From Manis javanica (Eukaryota > Chordata > Mammalia > Pholidota > Manidae), in assembly GCF_040802235.1 (NCBI RefSeq), contig NC_133167.1, positions 2,433,001 through 2,497,000 of the forward strand: a DNA stretch of 64,000 bases. Direction: 5' to 3'. Of the stretch, positions 13,101 to 22,801 are shown piece by piece (the first letter of the stretch is position 1; the number at the start of each line of letters is the position of its first letter). A program made the position numbers and the translations under genes. Under the pieces are notes generated by a model. That model did no database searches. It was not told the DNA's origin and saw nothing but the letters and a program-made list of their open reading frames with translations.

Positions 13101-14706
13101 GTTTCCGATTGGGACCCTGTGACTCCCTTCCACACAGGCTGGCTGCCTGGGGGACCAGCTCAATTCCTGCTGGACTGTTCCTTCTCCATCTGCTTCCCCA
13201 TCGTGACACCCTCCAACCTTTCAGGACGTGGAGACAGCAGCGCCTGTGGGCCAGCACCACACCGAGGCCCACAGGCACGTCAGAATTAGCTCACCTGGCT
13301 GGCTGACTTCTTCCCCACTGAGCAAGAGGACACTACCGGCCTGCTTCACCAGGTGGAGGCGGTGTTGCCCGCCCAGCTCACATGGGCCCTCCACACCCCT
13401 GCCCCTTCCCCAAACCCTGCCCAGGACAGGTTAAGTGCTGCTCTGGCTGGAGGAGGTGAAGCCAGCAAAACAGCCCTGGGCATGTGGGTGGGATTCCAAA
13501 GAGTTTTAAGCACAGTTAGGGTGACTAACACAGAGGCACACCTTAGAAACTAAGGTAGGATCACAGAAATAGGTAGAGCAAAGCCTGTGGAAGGGTATGG
13601 AGCCCAATCTGCTGGAAAGAGTGAGAAATAAAGTTAAAGGACCAACCTGGGATGAAATTAGGGGCCCCCAGCAGTCTGCAGGTTACCCCTGATTCCTAAC
13701 TCCCAAAGAACCCTGGAGGGCATGAGTCCACGCCCTCCTCAGGTGCACCATTGGGAGGGGCTGTGCCCGTTACCAGGAGCCTTGACAGACTCCCAGACTC
13801 CACAACAACGACGGTTTGTTGTGTGCCTTCTGCGAACCTACCCAGGGCAGCGTGCCCGGGACATGGCAACAGCAGGTTTTACCATCTACATCATTCCGGA
13901 TTCACCGTCCACTGGGGAAAAGTTACAACCAATCTCAGTTGTAGGATTCAGGTCCCCCTACAGCCACCTTCCATAAATCACCCACAGATATTTATTTAGC
14001 ATCCAATACGCGGTGACCACTGTGCGGGGCAATGTGGAGGGAAACCTGGGACGGGGAGATAATAAATAACTTCGTTCTCCAGGGCTTCTGAGCACCCTGC
14101 CCCTGCTAGGCACGGAAGGAATCACTGAACCGTTCTGGGGCAGAATGGAAGATGAGCTCTAACAGACACAGGGGTGGGCAGGGAAGAAGGATGCTCCGGA
14201 AGGGGCCGGCCCAAGGCGGATGCGTGAAAAGGCAAGAGCACTGCGAGGGTGGGTGCAGAGACCCTAGGAATTCGGCCCAGCAGAGCCCGTCCGCCGACGC
14301 CGGCTCCGGGGCAGGGGCCGCGCACAGCCACGAGAGGCCCGACCCTGACACCGCCCGGTTCTGCCGCGGACCGTACCCGACGCTTCCTGCACCTGGGCCC
14401 CAACCGAAACGCCGCCCGCACCCCAGCCCCTCTCGCACCCGACCGCGCCGGCATCTGGGCCCCGAACGCGCACCTGGGCCTCGATCCCCGACCAGGCTAT
14501 GACCCCAGACCTGCATCTGGTTCCTCAGCTCTGGCCGCGACCCAAACCTGGGCCCCGACCCCGGCCCCCGGCCCGGCGCCCACCTCCGTGATGACGTCGT
14601 GCAGGTAGCGGAACGGGGGCTTGCTCAGCAGCTTCTCCGTAAGCGGAGGCCTTCGGATCACCTTCCCGAGGGCCTCCTGCGTCCGCTTCACCACCGCCGC
14701 GTTCAT
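1..14706 (-). CDS. TRAF3IP1: TRAF3IP1 (IFT54) 5' portion, coding exons 1-8
   Basis: Eight minus-strand exons (14584-14706, 11639-11707, 11101-11262, 9153-9293, 8677-9057, 6369-6440, 5239-5314, 1156-1251) join in one open frame of about 373 codons. They match the N-terminal half of TRAF3IP1, usually about 690 residues. The protein is an IFT-B subunit that works in ciliary intraflagellar transport, binds microtubules, and was also described as a TRAF3 and IL-13 receptor partner. Visible order: a calponin-homology-like N-terminal domain (about residues 1-118), then a long Arg/Lys/Glu/Asp-rich linker. The C-terminal coiled coil that binds IFT20 lies outside the window. All introns are GT-AG and no stops or frameshifts were seen. 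It lies head to head with PER2, as in human. Recognition is from remembered family sequence; confidence is high. Confidence 0.96.
1156..1251 (-). CDS. TRAF3IP1: TRAF3IP1 exon 8
   Basis: A 96-bp exon, codons 342-373 plus one base, reading [20 protein letters not shown] then [12 protein letters not shown]. The acceptor is TTATGTCAG and the donor GTAAGA, phase 1 at both ends. This is the last exon of the gene that I could find; the next (human GTKEANINS...) is not visible between 1 and 1155. Confidence 0.92.
1252..5238. other. TRAF3IP1 intron 7
   Basis: A 4.0-kb intron. From 1330 to 2720 it is C-rich, with phrases such as a leucine-poor, proline-rich open translation that look like an old L2 body rather than a gene. 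From 2780 to 4650 it is A-rich, including an L1-like remnant noted separately. No alternative exon could be supported. Confidence 0.6.
4270..4540 (+). repeat. L1/HAL1-like remnant
   Basis: The stretch with TTAAAAATGCACAATTTCCC, ATCTATCAAAATCAG and CTGGAGAGGATGTGGGG resembles the 3' part of old L1/HAL1 elements. It is heavily decayed and the limits are approximate. Confidence 0.4.
5239..5314 (-). CDS. TRAF3IP1: TRAF3IP1 exon 7
   Basis: A 76-bp exon, codons 317-341 plus one base, reading [20 protein letters not shown] then RNSVE. The acceptor is TTCTTTAAG and the donor GTACTG, leaving phase 1. It aligns with the [20 protein letters not shown] part of human TRAF3IP1. Confidence 0.92.
5315..6368. 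other. TRAF3IP1 intron 6
   Basis: A 1.05-kb intron. It has no recognised repeat or exon; a minus-strand open frame of about 211 codons overlaps exon 7 and is an extension of that exon into non-coding DNA. Confidence 0.6.
6369..6440 (-). CDS. TRAF3IP1: TRAF3IP1 exon 6
   Basis: A 24-codon exon (293-316) reading [20 protein letters not shown] then AETE. The acceptor is TTTTATAG and the donor GTAAAC, phase 0. It aligns with the human SASSGEMSKKLSDGTF segment. It is too short to show up as an open frame and was found by splice sites and family sequence. Confidence 0.9.
6441..8676. other. TRAF3IP1 intron 5
   Basis: A 2.2-kb intron, GC-rich from about 6540 to 7500. Nothing coding or repetitive could be assigned. 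Confidence 0.6.
8677..9057 (-). CDS. TRAF3IP1: TRAF3IP1 exon 5, charged Arg-rich linker
   Basis: Codons 166-292, 127 codons in phase 0. The acceptor is TTTTTTCAG and the donor GTAAAG. The translation is dominated by Arg, Asp, Glu, Lys and Gly with RD/RE/RDR runs and no predicted fold. In the family this basic region contributes to microtubule binding. Arg codons here are mostly CGG, CGC, CGA and AGG, so the exon is very GC-rich and its opposite strand also reads open (see rejected items). Intron 4 between exons 4 and 5 is only 95 bp. Confidence 0.93.
9153..9293 (-). CDS. TRAF3IP1: TRAF3IP1 exon 4
   Basis: Codons 119-165, starting [20 protein letters not shown] and ending GHKDKE. The acceptor is CCACCAG and the donor GTGAGT, phase 0. 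It marks the change from the folded N-terminal domain to the charged linker. Confidence 0.94.
9294..11100. other. TRAF3IP1 intron 3
   Basis: A 1.8-kb intron with a purine-rich GGGA/GGAGG tract at about 10595-10680 and a small CCGCTTACC duplication near 11030-11050. A CACGTG E-box lies at about 11053. No exon was seen. Confidence 0.6.
11101..11262 (-). CDS. TRAF3IP1: TRAF3IP1 exon 3
   Basis: Codons 65-118, starting [20 protein letters not shown] and ending GKCCLSK. The acceptor is TCTTTTAG and the donor GTAACG, phase 0 at both ends. It finishes the CH-like domain with the GEP(L)[14 protein letters not shown] stretch typical of IFT54. Confidence 0.95.
11639..11707 (-). CDS. TRAF3IP1: TRAF3IP1 exon 2
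   Basis: Codons 42-64, [18 protein letters not shown] then SDNVK. The acceptor is TTTTTTCAAG and the donor GTAGGT; both boundaries are phase 0. It continues the CH-like domain and is almost identical to the human protein as remembered. Confidence 0.95.
11708..14583. other. TRAF3IP1 intron 1
   Basis: A 2.9-kb intron. It carries two short segments (about 11815-11890 and 13975-14075) resembling the 'ttcaacaaatatttattgag' class of old mammalian repeats, then becomes strongly GC-rich towards the promoter. No coding exon was found in it. Confidence 0.55.
13975..14075 (+). repeat. Old L2/MIR-class fragment
   Basis: CACAGATATTTATTTAGCAT followed by a 'ccactgtgcggggcaatgtgg' type stretch resembles the common ancient repeat with a tatttattgagcacc core. 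The family assignment is tentative. Confidence 0.4.
14584..14706 (-). CDS. TRAF3IP1: TRAF3IP1 coding exon 1 (start codon)
   Basis: Codons 1-41, beginning [16 protein letters not shown] and ending in DVITE. The start ATG is the complement of 14704-14706 and sits in GCCGCCATGA, a good Kozak context with G at -3. The donor is GTGGGC directly after the GAG codon (phase 0). This is the first part of the CH-like tubulin-binding domain. Confidence 0.96.
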
Positions 14707-14730
14707 GGCGGCGCCCCCCGCGGCCCGCCG

Positions 14731-14823
14731 AGCTCCGCTGCGCTCCCGGCCGCCGCCTGCCCCGCCGCCGAGCTCCGCTGCGCTCCCGGCCGCCGCCTGC
14801 CCCGCCGCCGAGCTCCGCTGCGC
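14731..14823. repeat. 40-bp GC-rich tandem repeat in the TRAF3IP1 5' UTR/promoter
   Basis: Two perfect 40-bp copies (14731-14770 and 14771-14810), each starting AGCTCCGCTGCGCTCCCGGC, are followed by a 13-base partial third copy. They sit 25 to 117 bases upstream of the TRAF3IP1 start codon. Confidence 0.95.
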
Positions 14824-15139
14824 ACCGGCCGCGCCGAGCCGCCCGGGCTCCCATCCCACAGTGCACCGGAGTGCGCCACGGCGCGTGCGCGGGCCGCGAG
14901 CGCTCGTCGCCGGGACGGCGGCCTTAGCAACGGACGCGCCGGCGCCCCGCCTCTGCGCCGCAGCTCTCGAGGGAGCGGGGTCTGCGCGGCCGGCCGGCGC
15001 CGCGGGCCTGGGCCTCCGGGGAGGGACGGCGCCCGCCTCTGGGCCCTCGGTGGCTGCGGCGGGCTGGGGCTCGGCCCGCGCCCGAGGGCCGCCTGAAGAC
15101 TGGCTGAGCCGCACGCGGCTCCCAGGCACTGTCCTGCTG

Positions 15140-16590
15140 TTCCCAGGCTCTGCGGGGACCGGGCGCCGCACGGAGAATGCCCTCTCCTGTGCTTAACGTG
15201 GCTTCTGGGCGCGGGACTCCTTTTCTCCGTGAGCCCGGGGCCGCACCACGTGTGAAGGATGGTGTGGGGACCAAGCGCTGGAGCGTCCCTGCGCACGCGT
15301 CTTCCCCCATCCGCTTGCTGGGGCCCAGAGGCTCCTGCGCGAGCACCCACCGCTGAACCTGACCCCTGGCCCGGGCGCCCGAACAGGGTGCACAGGGAAC
15401 CCAGGGAGGCCGCAGACCCTGGCCTCTGACCCCAAGTGCCGTGCCTTCTCAGCTCCCAGGCTCCTCCCTGGAAGGTTCCTGCGTAGCAGCATCCTCCCGT
15501 GGGCAGCAGCCAGCTTGTATGAGACAGCCGGCCAGAGCCGTGGGGAGGGGGCATGGGGCCCGGAGAGCCCAGTGCCACACCAGGCGAGGCGGAAGGCTGA
15601 TTCTGGTTTCTGCTACAGCCTGTGTAGAGTGAAGGGCCATCTAGGCTGAGGGGGCCTGTGCAGGCCTGAGGGCACAGGTCTTCCCTCTTCAGGACCACAG
15701 GGCCGTGAGACACCAGCTCTGAGAGGGTCCTGGACAAGGGAGCAGGACCACATCTTTGGAGGTTGCAGCCTCAACACGGCCCCTAGGCAAGTCCACCCTC
15801 CACACAGAGAGCAAGCAGGTGTTCCGGGCCTTGGGAAAGCAGGGTGGAGATGTGGCTAAGGATTCCTGACTCTAAGAGAGAGAGAACCATTCCGTGGTGT
15901 GAGGTCTGCCCAGGGGCCAGCCTGGAGTCTTTGGTTCTGAGGGTTGGGTGGATGCAGGGCCCTGTAGCCTAAATTATCCCTAAGCACCTCAGAGTCATAA
16001 AAGGATTAGAGGAAAAGGTGGAGAAAAGCATCATTCATTTAAAAATAATAATTGGATTAAATAACTGTAGAAAGTCACAGCAAAGAAAGTGTTTGAAACA
16101 TAAAAGGCTGGCAGAAGATGCTTTTAAAATAAGCTGTTACTGAAAGAATGAATGAGATAACCATGGCCATGACTCATGCCGGGAGAGAGCACTCCACAAA
16201 GAGAGGTGATTTACAGGCCCTGCCTCCCCTCGCCTGAGAGGCAAATATTCCCAGAGACAAAGGCCTGGGGAGGCTAGCTTGGCCCACACCTAAGCTCTAG
16301 ATCTGCAGAGCTCAGGATGTGGGTCAACTTGGGAAATGCTGCTGAGGCAGGGGAAGATGCCTCACCAGCCCTGGATCCAAGACTGGGAGCCCCAAAAGGC
16401 TCAGAATGGCAGACATCAGTCTGTGTGGCCAACCAAGTGCCTTGCTAGATGCTCACTCCATCATCCAAGCTGGGAGGTGATGACACTGTTTTGTGAAACC
16501 TGAAGTGCACACATGGAGAGCCTTGCTGCCTTCTCTCCAAGTGAGCCTGAAGAAAAAGAAGGCAAAGCTTTCTATCTGTTCCGAAACTTG
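15140..16590. other. Intergenic stretch upstream of TRAF3IP1
   Basis: GC-rich to about 15600, then ordinary sequence. I see no gene, RNA gene or clear repeat. Long open frames here arise from CpG-rich composition. Confidence 0.55.
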
Positions 16591-16594
16591 CTAA

Positions 16595-16990
16595 GATTAT
16601 TTCTGCCTCAGGACCTTTGCACTTGCTGGTCCCTTTAGCTGAATAAGCCTAACACTTCCCCCTATCTTCAAACAGCTAGATCCTTGCCCTTATTTGGGTC
16701 TCAGCTTACATGTGACATCCCCAGATATCAAAAGTAGACCACAGCTGAACTCCAACCTGGTATCTTACTTTATTTTCTTCAAAGTACTTAGCACTATTAG
16801 AAAGCAATTTTTAAATTCACATCTGCCTTTTTGTTTTCTGTCTCCTCCCCCACCCCAGTCACCCCTAGAAAGTGCGCTCCACTAGCGCAGGGACTGGTTC
16901 ATTTGCTACCCCTGACCTGCTATACCTTCAACATTGTCAGACACTTATGGGCCTTCAACAACTATTGCTGAATGTTGAATAGATTATGCC
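16595..16990 (+). repeat. L2 LINE 3' portion
   Basis: CCTCAGGACCTTTGCACTTG, later GGTCTCAGCTTACATGTGACA, TTAGCACTATTAG, and a tail with GCGCAGGGACTGG and CAACAACTATTGCTGAATG follow the order of the L2 3' end in plus orientation. Confidence 0.75.
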
Positions 16991-17527
16991 GTTATTAAAA
17001 TTGCTCTTTCCGAAAGGCTCCTAATAATATGATTTGCTTACACTACAACTTTAAATGAAAAAATAAGACTGTAATATTGTGTAGACAATATGATCTCAGT
17101 AATGTTAAATGTCTACATGTCCATGTGTGTATGTGTGAATAAGTCCAGGAGTTTCAAGGTTTCAGAGATCACCTAGGACTTGGAATAATGAGATATTTCT
17201 TCTGCTTCTTTATACCTTATTGTAATTTAGATGGATTTCTCAATAATAACTTTTAGATCAAAAATGTTTTTAAGTCATCAGAAAAAAAAGTTCCCCATGC
17301 AGGGAAAACCCCAGTATTGATGCCTTGTTGGTAAGCCGTGTCCTGTTACCCCTTTATATGTAAATGCCTCCTGCAGGATCACTTATGAGGCTGAACTTTA
17401 TCTGGTCATGTGGCTGGCTCCCCACATTAGCAGCAAAGGTAGCTGTCCCCACACCACATCTCGTGCAGCCTTTACCTGTGATGAGCTATGTGACTCTGGT
17501 CAATTCTGGCCTTTCCAATCCTCGGTT

Positions 17528-17840
17528 ATGTCTCACCTGAGTATTTCAGCCCCAGGCAAGTTCAGCATGGATTTGGTGAGACTGAGAAATGACAACTGAA
17601 CATTCTTGGGGCAAAAGTGTTTACACTGAGCTTTATTCTCACGACAGTAGGTCGAGCCCTAGAATCACGTCTGCATCCAGCAGCCTGCAGGCCAGTAATT
17701 CACCTCCATTTCTGACTCTGCAGAATTCTTTATATAGAGAGTCAGTAGTAACCTTCTGCCCGCATGTGTGCAGGGGGTAAGCCGACCAGGATCAGATGAG
17801 AATCTGGGCCATAGGAACCTTCATTTTCTCTACATCCTCC
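17528..17840 (+). mobile_element. LTR-like repeat, copy A
   Basis: This segment shares extended similarity with 18186-18585: GTTTCAGCC-like start, GGTGAGACTGA, GAACATTCTTGGG, TATATAGAGAGTCAGTA, ACATGTGTG/GCATGTGTG, AGCCGACCAGG and CTTTCATTTTCTC near the end. Copy A lacks a C-rich block of about 75 bases present in copy B. The length and internal promoter-like TTTATATAGAG suggest a retroviral LTR, possibly of the ERVL relic downstream. The subfamily is unknown. Confidence 0.65.
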
Positions 17841-17842
17841 CA

Positions 17843-17925
17843 ACTAGAATGTTAGCTCCAGGAAGGCAGGACCCAACTCCACCACCTCCCCAGGGCTCAG
17901 GACAAACCTTGGCTGAATGAACCCA
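17843..17925 (+). repeat. L2 3'-end fragment
   Basis: ACTAGAATGTTAGCTCCAGG AAGGCAGG and a closing GCTGAATGAA fit the terminal part of L2. Confidence 0.5.
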
Positions 17926-18185
17926 AAGAAGGACGTCTTGCACCACTGTAGTGGGTGCTGTGGGCAGCCGCCTGGACACCCTCCAGGGAACAAGGCCCCT
18001 CCACCAGAAGGACTGGCCCTTGTCAGCTCACGGCTGATGTTCTCTCTGGGGAGACTTAACCAAAGGGGCCTGCCCTGCCACCTTCTCCCCAGAAGCAGCC
18101 CACACTGGAGGACTGGCTGTGATGGGGGGGCAAACACACCTTCCCAGGGACCTGCCACTAAGATAGGTGCTCGCAGGAGTAGCCT

Positions 18186-18585
18186 GAGTGTCTTGCCTGA
18201 GGGTTTCAGCCCTGAGCAAGTTCACTTTTGATTCGGTGAGACTGAATAATGACAGTGGAACATTCTTGGGTGAAAGGGTTTATATGCAACTTTGTGCCCA
18301 CGGTGGCAGGTCAATCACTAGAATCCCATCCACTTGGAGCAAGTCTGCAGGCAGCAGGCCGGTCTCTGCCCCTGGGCCCCTCTGCCCTGCAGCCGTCTCA
18401 GCCTCTGTCCTAGGCGCTGCCGCCCCTCCAGCCTCTGCTCTCCTGCAGCCCTGCAGCCCAGAGCACTGGAAGAGCTCTTTATGTAGAGTCAGTAACAACA
18501 TGTTACCCACATGTGTGTAGTGAGCAAGCCGACCAGGGCCAGGTGAGAATCCTGGGCATGGGAACTTTCATTTTCTCCACACTGA
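18186..18585 (+). mobile_element. LTR-like repeat, copy B
   Basis: Second, longer copy of the direct repeat described at 17528. It includes TTTATGTAGAGTCAGTAACA and ends near CTTTCATTTTCTCCACAC. It is followed by the region that leads into the ERVL pol relic, so it could be the 5' LTR of that element. Two such copies separated by only 345 bp would then be a tandem or separate insertion, not a normal provirus pair. Confidence 0.65.
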
Positions 18586-18589
18586 TGAA

Positions 18590-21500
18590 GCATCCCCTAA
18601 CCCGAAATTCTGGAGATGAGTCACCACACTAGCCAGCTGGGCTGAAGTCCGCGTGACTGTGTGAGACTGAAAGCAGACTGTGTAAAAACCACACCTGTAA
18701 AAGCTTCCCCTGCAGGGAAGTGGGATGAGAGACCAGCAGGGGGCGCTACCTCAGGCATTTGGAAGGGTCATGGGACCAGATGGCTGCTGTGAGGTGCTGG
18801 GCAGCGGATAAAGGCGGTGAAGATGGAGTGTGAACGCCGGTGGGCCCTTGGCAGCTCGTAAAGAACCTCCTGTCCCTTATAGCTGATGAGAAATGGCGAG
18901 AGCCAGGCCCAAAACTATAAGGACAGTGAGGCTCCTGCAAAGCTAAAATTCTCAGCCCTGGGAAGTGTGCTGTGCTGAGGTCACACTCCCGATTGACAAG
19001 GACTGGGACTGGGAGACTTGGGGGCCGGGGGGACACTTGAACTGATATACTCAGGAATCTGGAATCTGCAGATTCTCCTGAACCGCCTGCTAAGGTTCAG
19101 CAGTCCCCCTCTTCTTGAAGACAATACAGAGGTCATTATCATGCAAGATGACACATGCCCCTCTCGGGATCTCTCCAAAATGTCCCTCCTGGCCCCAGAC
19201 CAGTCCCTGGGGGCAAGTCACAACATAACCTTGCCAGGAGCTGCGGGGACTAGCCAGCACAGACCAGCAGGAGCCAGGAGGGCATAGAGGGGACAGGAAG
19301 GCACAGAGGAGGGCATTCAGGAGCCAGAGCCAGCAGGGGCTAGGACACAAAGTCGGGTAAAGGAGAGATGATCAAATTGAGAGGACGGTTTTCAGCAGTA
19401 TAGGGTGTATGACCCTGGCAAGGACCCAGGAAGACAGGACTAGTACTCGGTTAGAATGGCTCTTGGAATCCTGCAAAAAGCTGTGGCTTTCACTAAGTGA
19501 AGGAAAACCGCCAGCCCTGCCGTGCAGAAAAAGATCAAAGGCTCAGAGAAGTAAGGCCAGCAAACCCACTAGCTGACTTGGTGCCGTGGGAGGACCTGGA
19601 GGTCACTTCTTTTACCAAAGCAATGGCTGGCGAGCAACATGCCAACATGGCGGAGAAGCTCAGAGGCGGCTGTCCTCTGTAGGCCAGGGGTCCTGGTAGG
19701 ACATGCTCCTCTAAGTCTGGGCTTCCTGATAACAGTGGGGGTGATAGGATTACAAATAATAGAAGCCAAGTAGTGGCCCTTAGTGATAAGAAACAAGGTA
19801 GGTACAATTAAGTAAAGAGTGGCAAGATCGGATGGTAGCCAGGAGGACCTGACATGCAAAAACTATGGAGATGGTTAATAGAACACAACATTCCTAAGAG
19901 CAAGATGGATGGGCAGTCAGCAAGGGTATTATTTAATTTATGCAAGCAAAGAAATCAAAGCTGCATGATCAGAAGGCTGAGGGGATCTGCCCCAAACAAA
20001 TGCTATAATCCATTACCCAGTTTTCAATTTCAGACCCCAGTGACTGAAGGACGGAGCAGACTCCCAACCTCACTGCCAGTGTGACAGTCATAATCCCTCC
20101 CAGTCCTCCCCCAAGGGGCCCTGAGGTCACTTACTCAGGTAGCTGTACTTGGGGGAGAGGACTACCCCCCATTTCAGCGAGTATTGGCTGTGGGGTTCTG
20201 GGGACCTGAAACACTGTCACGGTTCCTATACCAGTGAGGGCATATGGGGTCAGGGGTAAACAGAGTTCTGGCCAAGGTTTTAGTTTTGGTAGGACCTTTG
20301 CATCTATGTACCCACTCGGTCATTTTCCAAATCTTCAAATGCATAATTGAAATGGACATACTTGGCAGGCGGGGGGCGGGTAACCTTCATGTTGGCCAGT
20401 CCTTGGAGTAAGAGCCGTAGCAGTGGGGAGGGCTGTGTGGGCACCCCGACACCACCCCTGCCGAGCCCCAGCCAGGATGGGAAGTCAAACACAATAATCA
20501 CACTGGAGAGAATGATAGCGATTGTAAGAGGATATATCACATAGTTTTCCTATCCTATGGCATTTATCTGTCTAAGTCCTACAAAAACCAGATGGGTCCT
20601 GGAAACTGACTGTGGATCACTGCAAACCTAAACAAGCAGGAGCCCCAGTTACACAATCTTTGCTAGTGCAGGTCAGCACAGCATCAAGTCCAGGGTGTGT
20701 GGCCAATGCATTCTCTTCCATCCCTGCCGAAGAGAAGGACCAGAGGCAGTTTACATTCACTTGGGCAGGGCAAGCACACACCGGCGGTCTTGCCCCAGGG
20801 CTATGTTAACCCTTTTCCCTCTGTCCTGACATAGCGTGGACTATCTGGACACTCTGCATGACACTGTCGGTCCAGCATATGAGCAAGCGGGAAATACATC
20901 AAAGGCCTTAGTAGGATGCATATGCTACAGAGGGTGGGAGAGAAACCCTGAAAAGATTCAGGGGCCTGTTGCATCAGTGAAGAGTTTAGGTGTCTAGTGG
21001 TTTGGGACATGAAAGTCATCTCCAAAGGAAAGAGCATACCACAGTTTTCACTTACCCCCACTAAGAAGGACCCACAATCCTTGGTAGACATTCTGGGTGC
21101 TGGACACAGCACATGCCACATGTGGGAATACTGGCTGGACACAATTTCAAGTGACGGGAAAAGTCACCAGCTTTGAGTGGTACATGGAGCAGGTATAGGC
21201 TGTGGAGTAAGCACCCTGCCATGGAGGCCCTCTGATCTGGGAGACTCTTTGGTCCTAGAGGCACTTACACTGGGAAGGAGCCTGTGTTGCTCTAAGCCAT
21301 GAAGTCTGTGTCAGTCACAGGGAAAGTCCCAGGAGGAGAGTCACAGCAGAGACCCCAGGGTGCAGCAAGGCCACACCATCTGCAGCAAAGACAAATGGCT
21401 GCCGGCATGTCCCTGCGCCTTAGCAGAGGGGGAGAGCCTGGCCTCAAGGTGCCACGTGAGCTGGGCTTTCCCAAACCATCAAGTCACTAGGTCAGGCATG

Positions 21501-21853
21501 CCCATTGGTGGTCCATTGGAAAGGACCCATTTTAAGATGAAAGTGGTACATCAGGACTGGGCATTAGCAGGGCTAGAGGACACAAGCAGACCATGTAAGT
21601 CCAGCCCTTCCTGTCACCTGTCGTTCCAAAGCCTGTCCTCACCTCCACCCGTTGCTGTGTTGGGGGGGCACCTATGACCACTTGAAGGAGGAGGAGGAAA
21701 TGGGCCAAGCCTGGTTCATGGGTGGGTGGCTCAGTATGGAATGTAAAAAATGCCTAAAAATAGCTGGCTGCTGCACAGCAGCCTCACTCTGGAGTCCCTG
21801 AAAGGCAGAGGTCAGAGGAAGTCTTCCCAGGCTCCCCGGGGGCAGAAACTCCA
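18590..21853 (+). mobile_element. Decayed ERVL-type endogenous retrovirus internal region
   Basis: The plus strand carries scattered, broken remains of an ERVL-class pol. Around 20612-20809 a frame shows a reverse transcriptase-like stretch with NAFSSIP and QFTFTWAG. Further on, 20920-21010 contains a short PEKIQGP-like part of the same domain, and about 21700-21760 an AWF-G-S RNase H-like part. Many stops and frameshifts separate them, so no product can be made. The gag part before 20.5 kb is not recognisable. The relic ends against an MLT1 LTR at 21854. The class is inferred from remembered motif order. Confidence 0.7.
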
Positions 21854-22165
21854 TGTGTTAGTTCAACTGCTGCTGCTGTAACAAATTCCACAAACTTAGG
21901 AGTTAAATTTGGTGTCTTATAATCCTGGAGGTCCAAAGCCCAAAATGCATCTCGTGGGCTACAACGAACGTGTGGGCAGGGCTGTGCTCCTTCAGGAGAA
22001 CCAGCGAGAATCCTTTTCCTTGGCTTTTCCAGCTCCTAGAAGCCACCTGAGTTCCTTGGCTCCTGGCCCCTTTTCAGGGATCACATCTGGTCTGCGTGAG
22101 CATCTTTGCCGCACCTCCTTCTCTCCCTCTGACCTCCTCCTTCTTTCACTTATAAGGACACTTAG
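21854..22165 (+). mobile_element. MLT1-type (ERVL-MaLR) LTR fragment
   Basis: Starts TGTGTTAGTTCAACTGCTGC and continues with GTAACAAATTCCACAAACTT, CTTATAATCCTGGAGGTCC, GGCAGGGCTGTGCTCC and TTCACTTATAAGGACACTTA, the order of the MLT1 LTR family. Confidence 0.8.
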
Positions 22166-22175
22166 GATTAAAAGC

Positions 22176-22270
22176 TCACTAAATGTAATAACCGACATGT
22201 GTCAAGCACAGTGTTTGATGCCATGCTAAGCACATTTCATGCCCTTTCTTATTTAGTCCTCGATACAACC
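22176..22270 (+). repeat. MIR fragment
   Basis: AATGTAATAACCGACATGTG TCAAGCACAGTGTTTGATGC and CTTATTTAGTCCTCGATACA follow the MIR consensus order. Confidence 0.65.
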
Positions 22271-22274
22271 TTCA

Positions 22275-22753
22275 AGACTATTCCACAACAGCAGCTCCAT
22301 CCAGAACTGGGCAAAGGTCCTGAACTGACATTTCCCCGAAGAAGATCTGCTGATGGCCAACAACTACATGAAAAGACGCTCAACATTACTAATCATCAGG
22401 GAAACCCAAACCCAAACCAAGAGATGCCACTCTCACTCACTGGGGCAGTGACTACGAAATGTGATAAAATGCTGCGCCAAATGACAACTGTTGGTAGGCA
22501 TGTGGAGAAATTGGAACCCTTGCTCACCTCGGGTGGGAATGCACCATGCGCAGTCACTGTGGCAAACAGCATGGCAATAGAATTACCATATGACCCAGCA
22601 ACCCTGCTTCTGAAGACATATGCAAAAGAATTGAAGCCAGGGTCTCAAAGAGATGTTTGTACGTCCAAATTCAGAGCAGCATTAGCCACAACAGCTAAAA
22701 GGCAGTAACAAGCCATGTGCACATCAATGGATGAATAAACAAAATGTGGCGCG

Positions 22754-22801
<48 letters not shown>

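Larger units (their letters stand above)
14270..15130. promoter_or_regulatory. TRAF3IP1: CpG-rich promoter region of TRAF3IP1
   Basis: Dense CpG dinucleotides and very high GC surround the TRAF3IP1 start codon on both sides, as at a housekeeping CpG-island promoter. There is no TATA box near the start. An AGCAAC half-site at 14926-14931 (CTTAGCAAC) resembles half of an RFX X-box, a motif common in ciliary gene promoters, but a full spaced X-box is not present. The transcription start cannot be fixed from sequence. Confidence 0.75.

Noticed and set aside
14703..15737. 344-codon minus-strand open frame through the TRAF3IP1 promoter
   Set aside because: It runs through the CpG island and the 40-bp repeat, has no known domain, and is explained by high GC.
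20304..20540. Short frames in the ERVL relic as genes
   Set aside because: The relic is broken by many stops and frameshifts; nothing complete remains.
22199..22708. 169-codon plus-strand open frame
   Set aside because: It lies across MIR and truncated L1 sequence.
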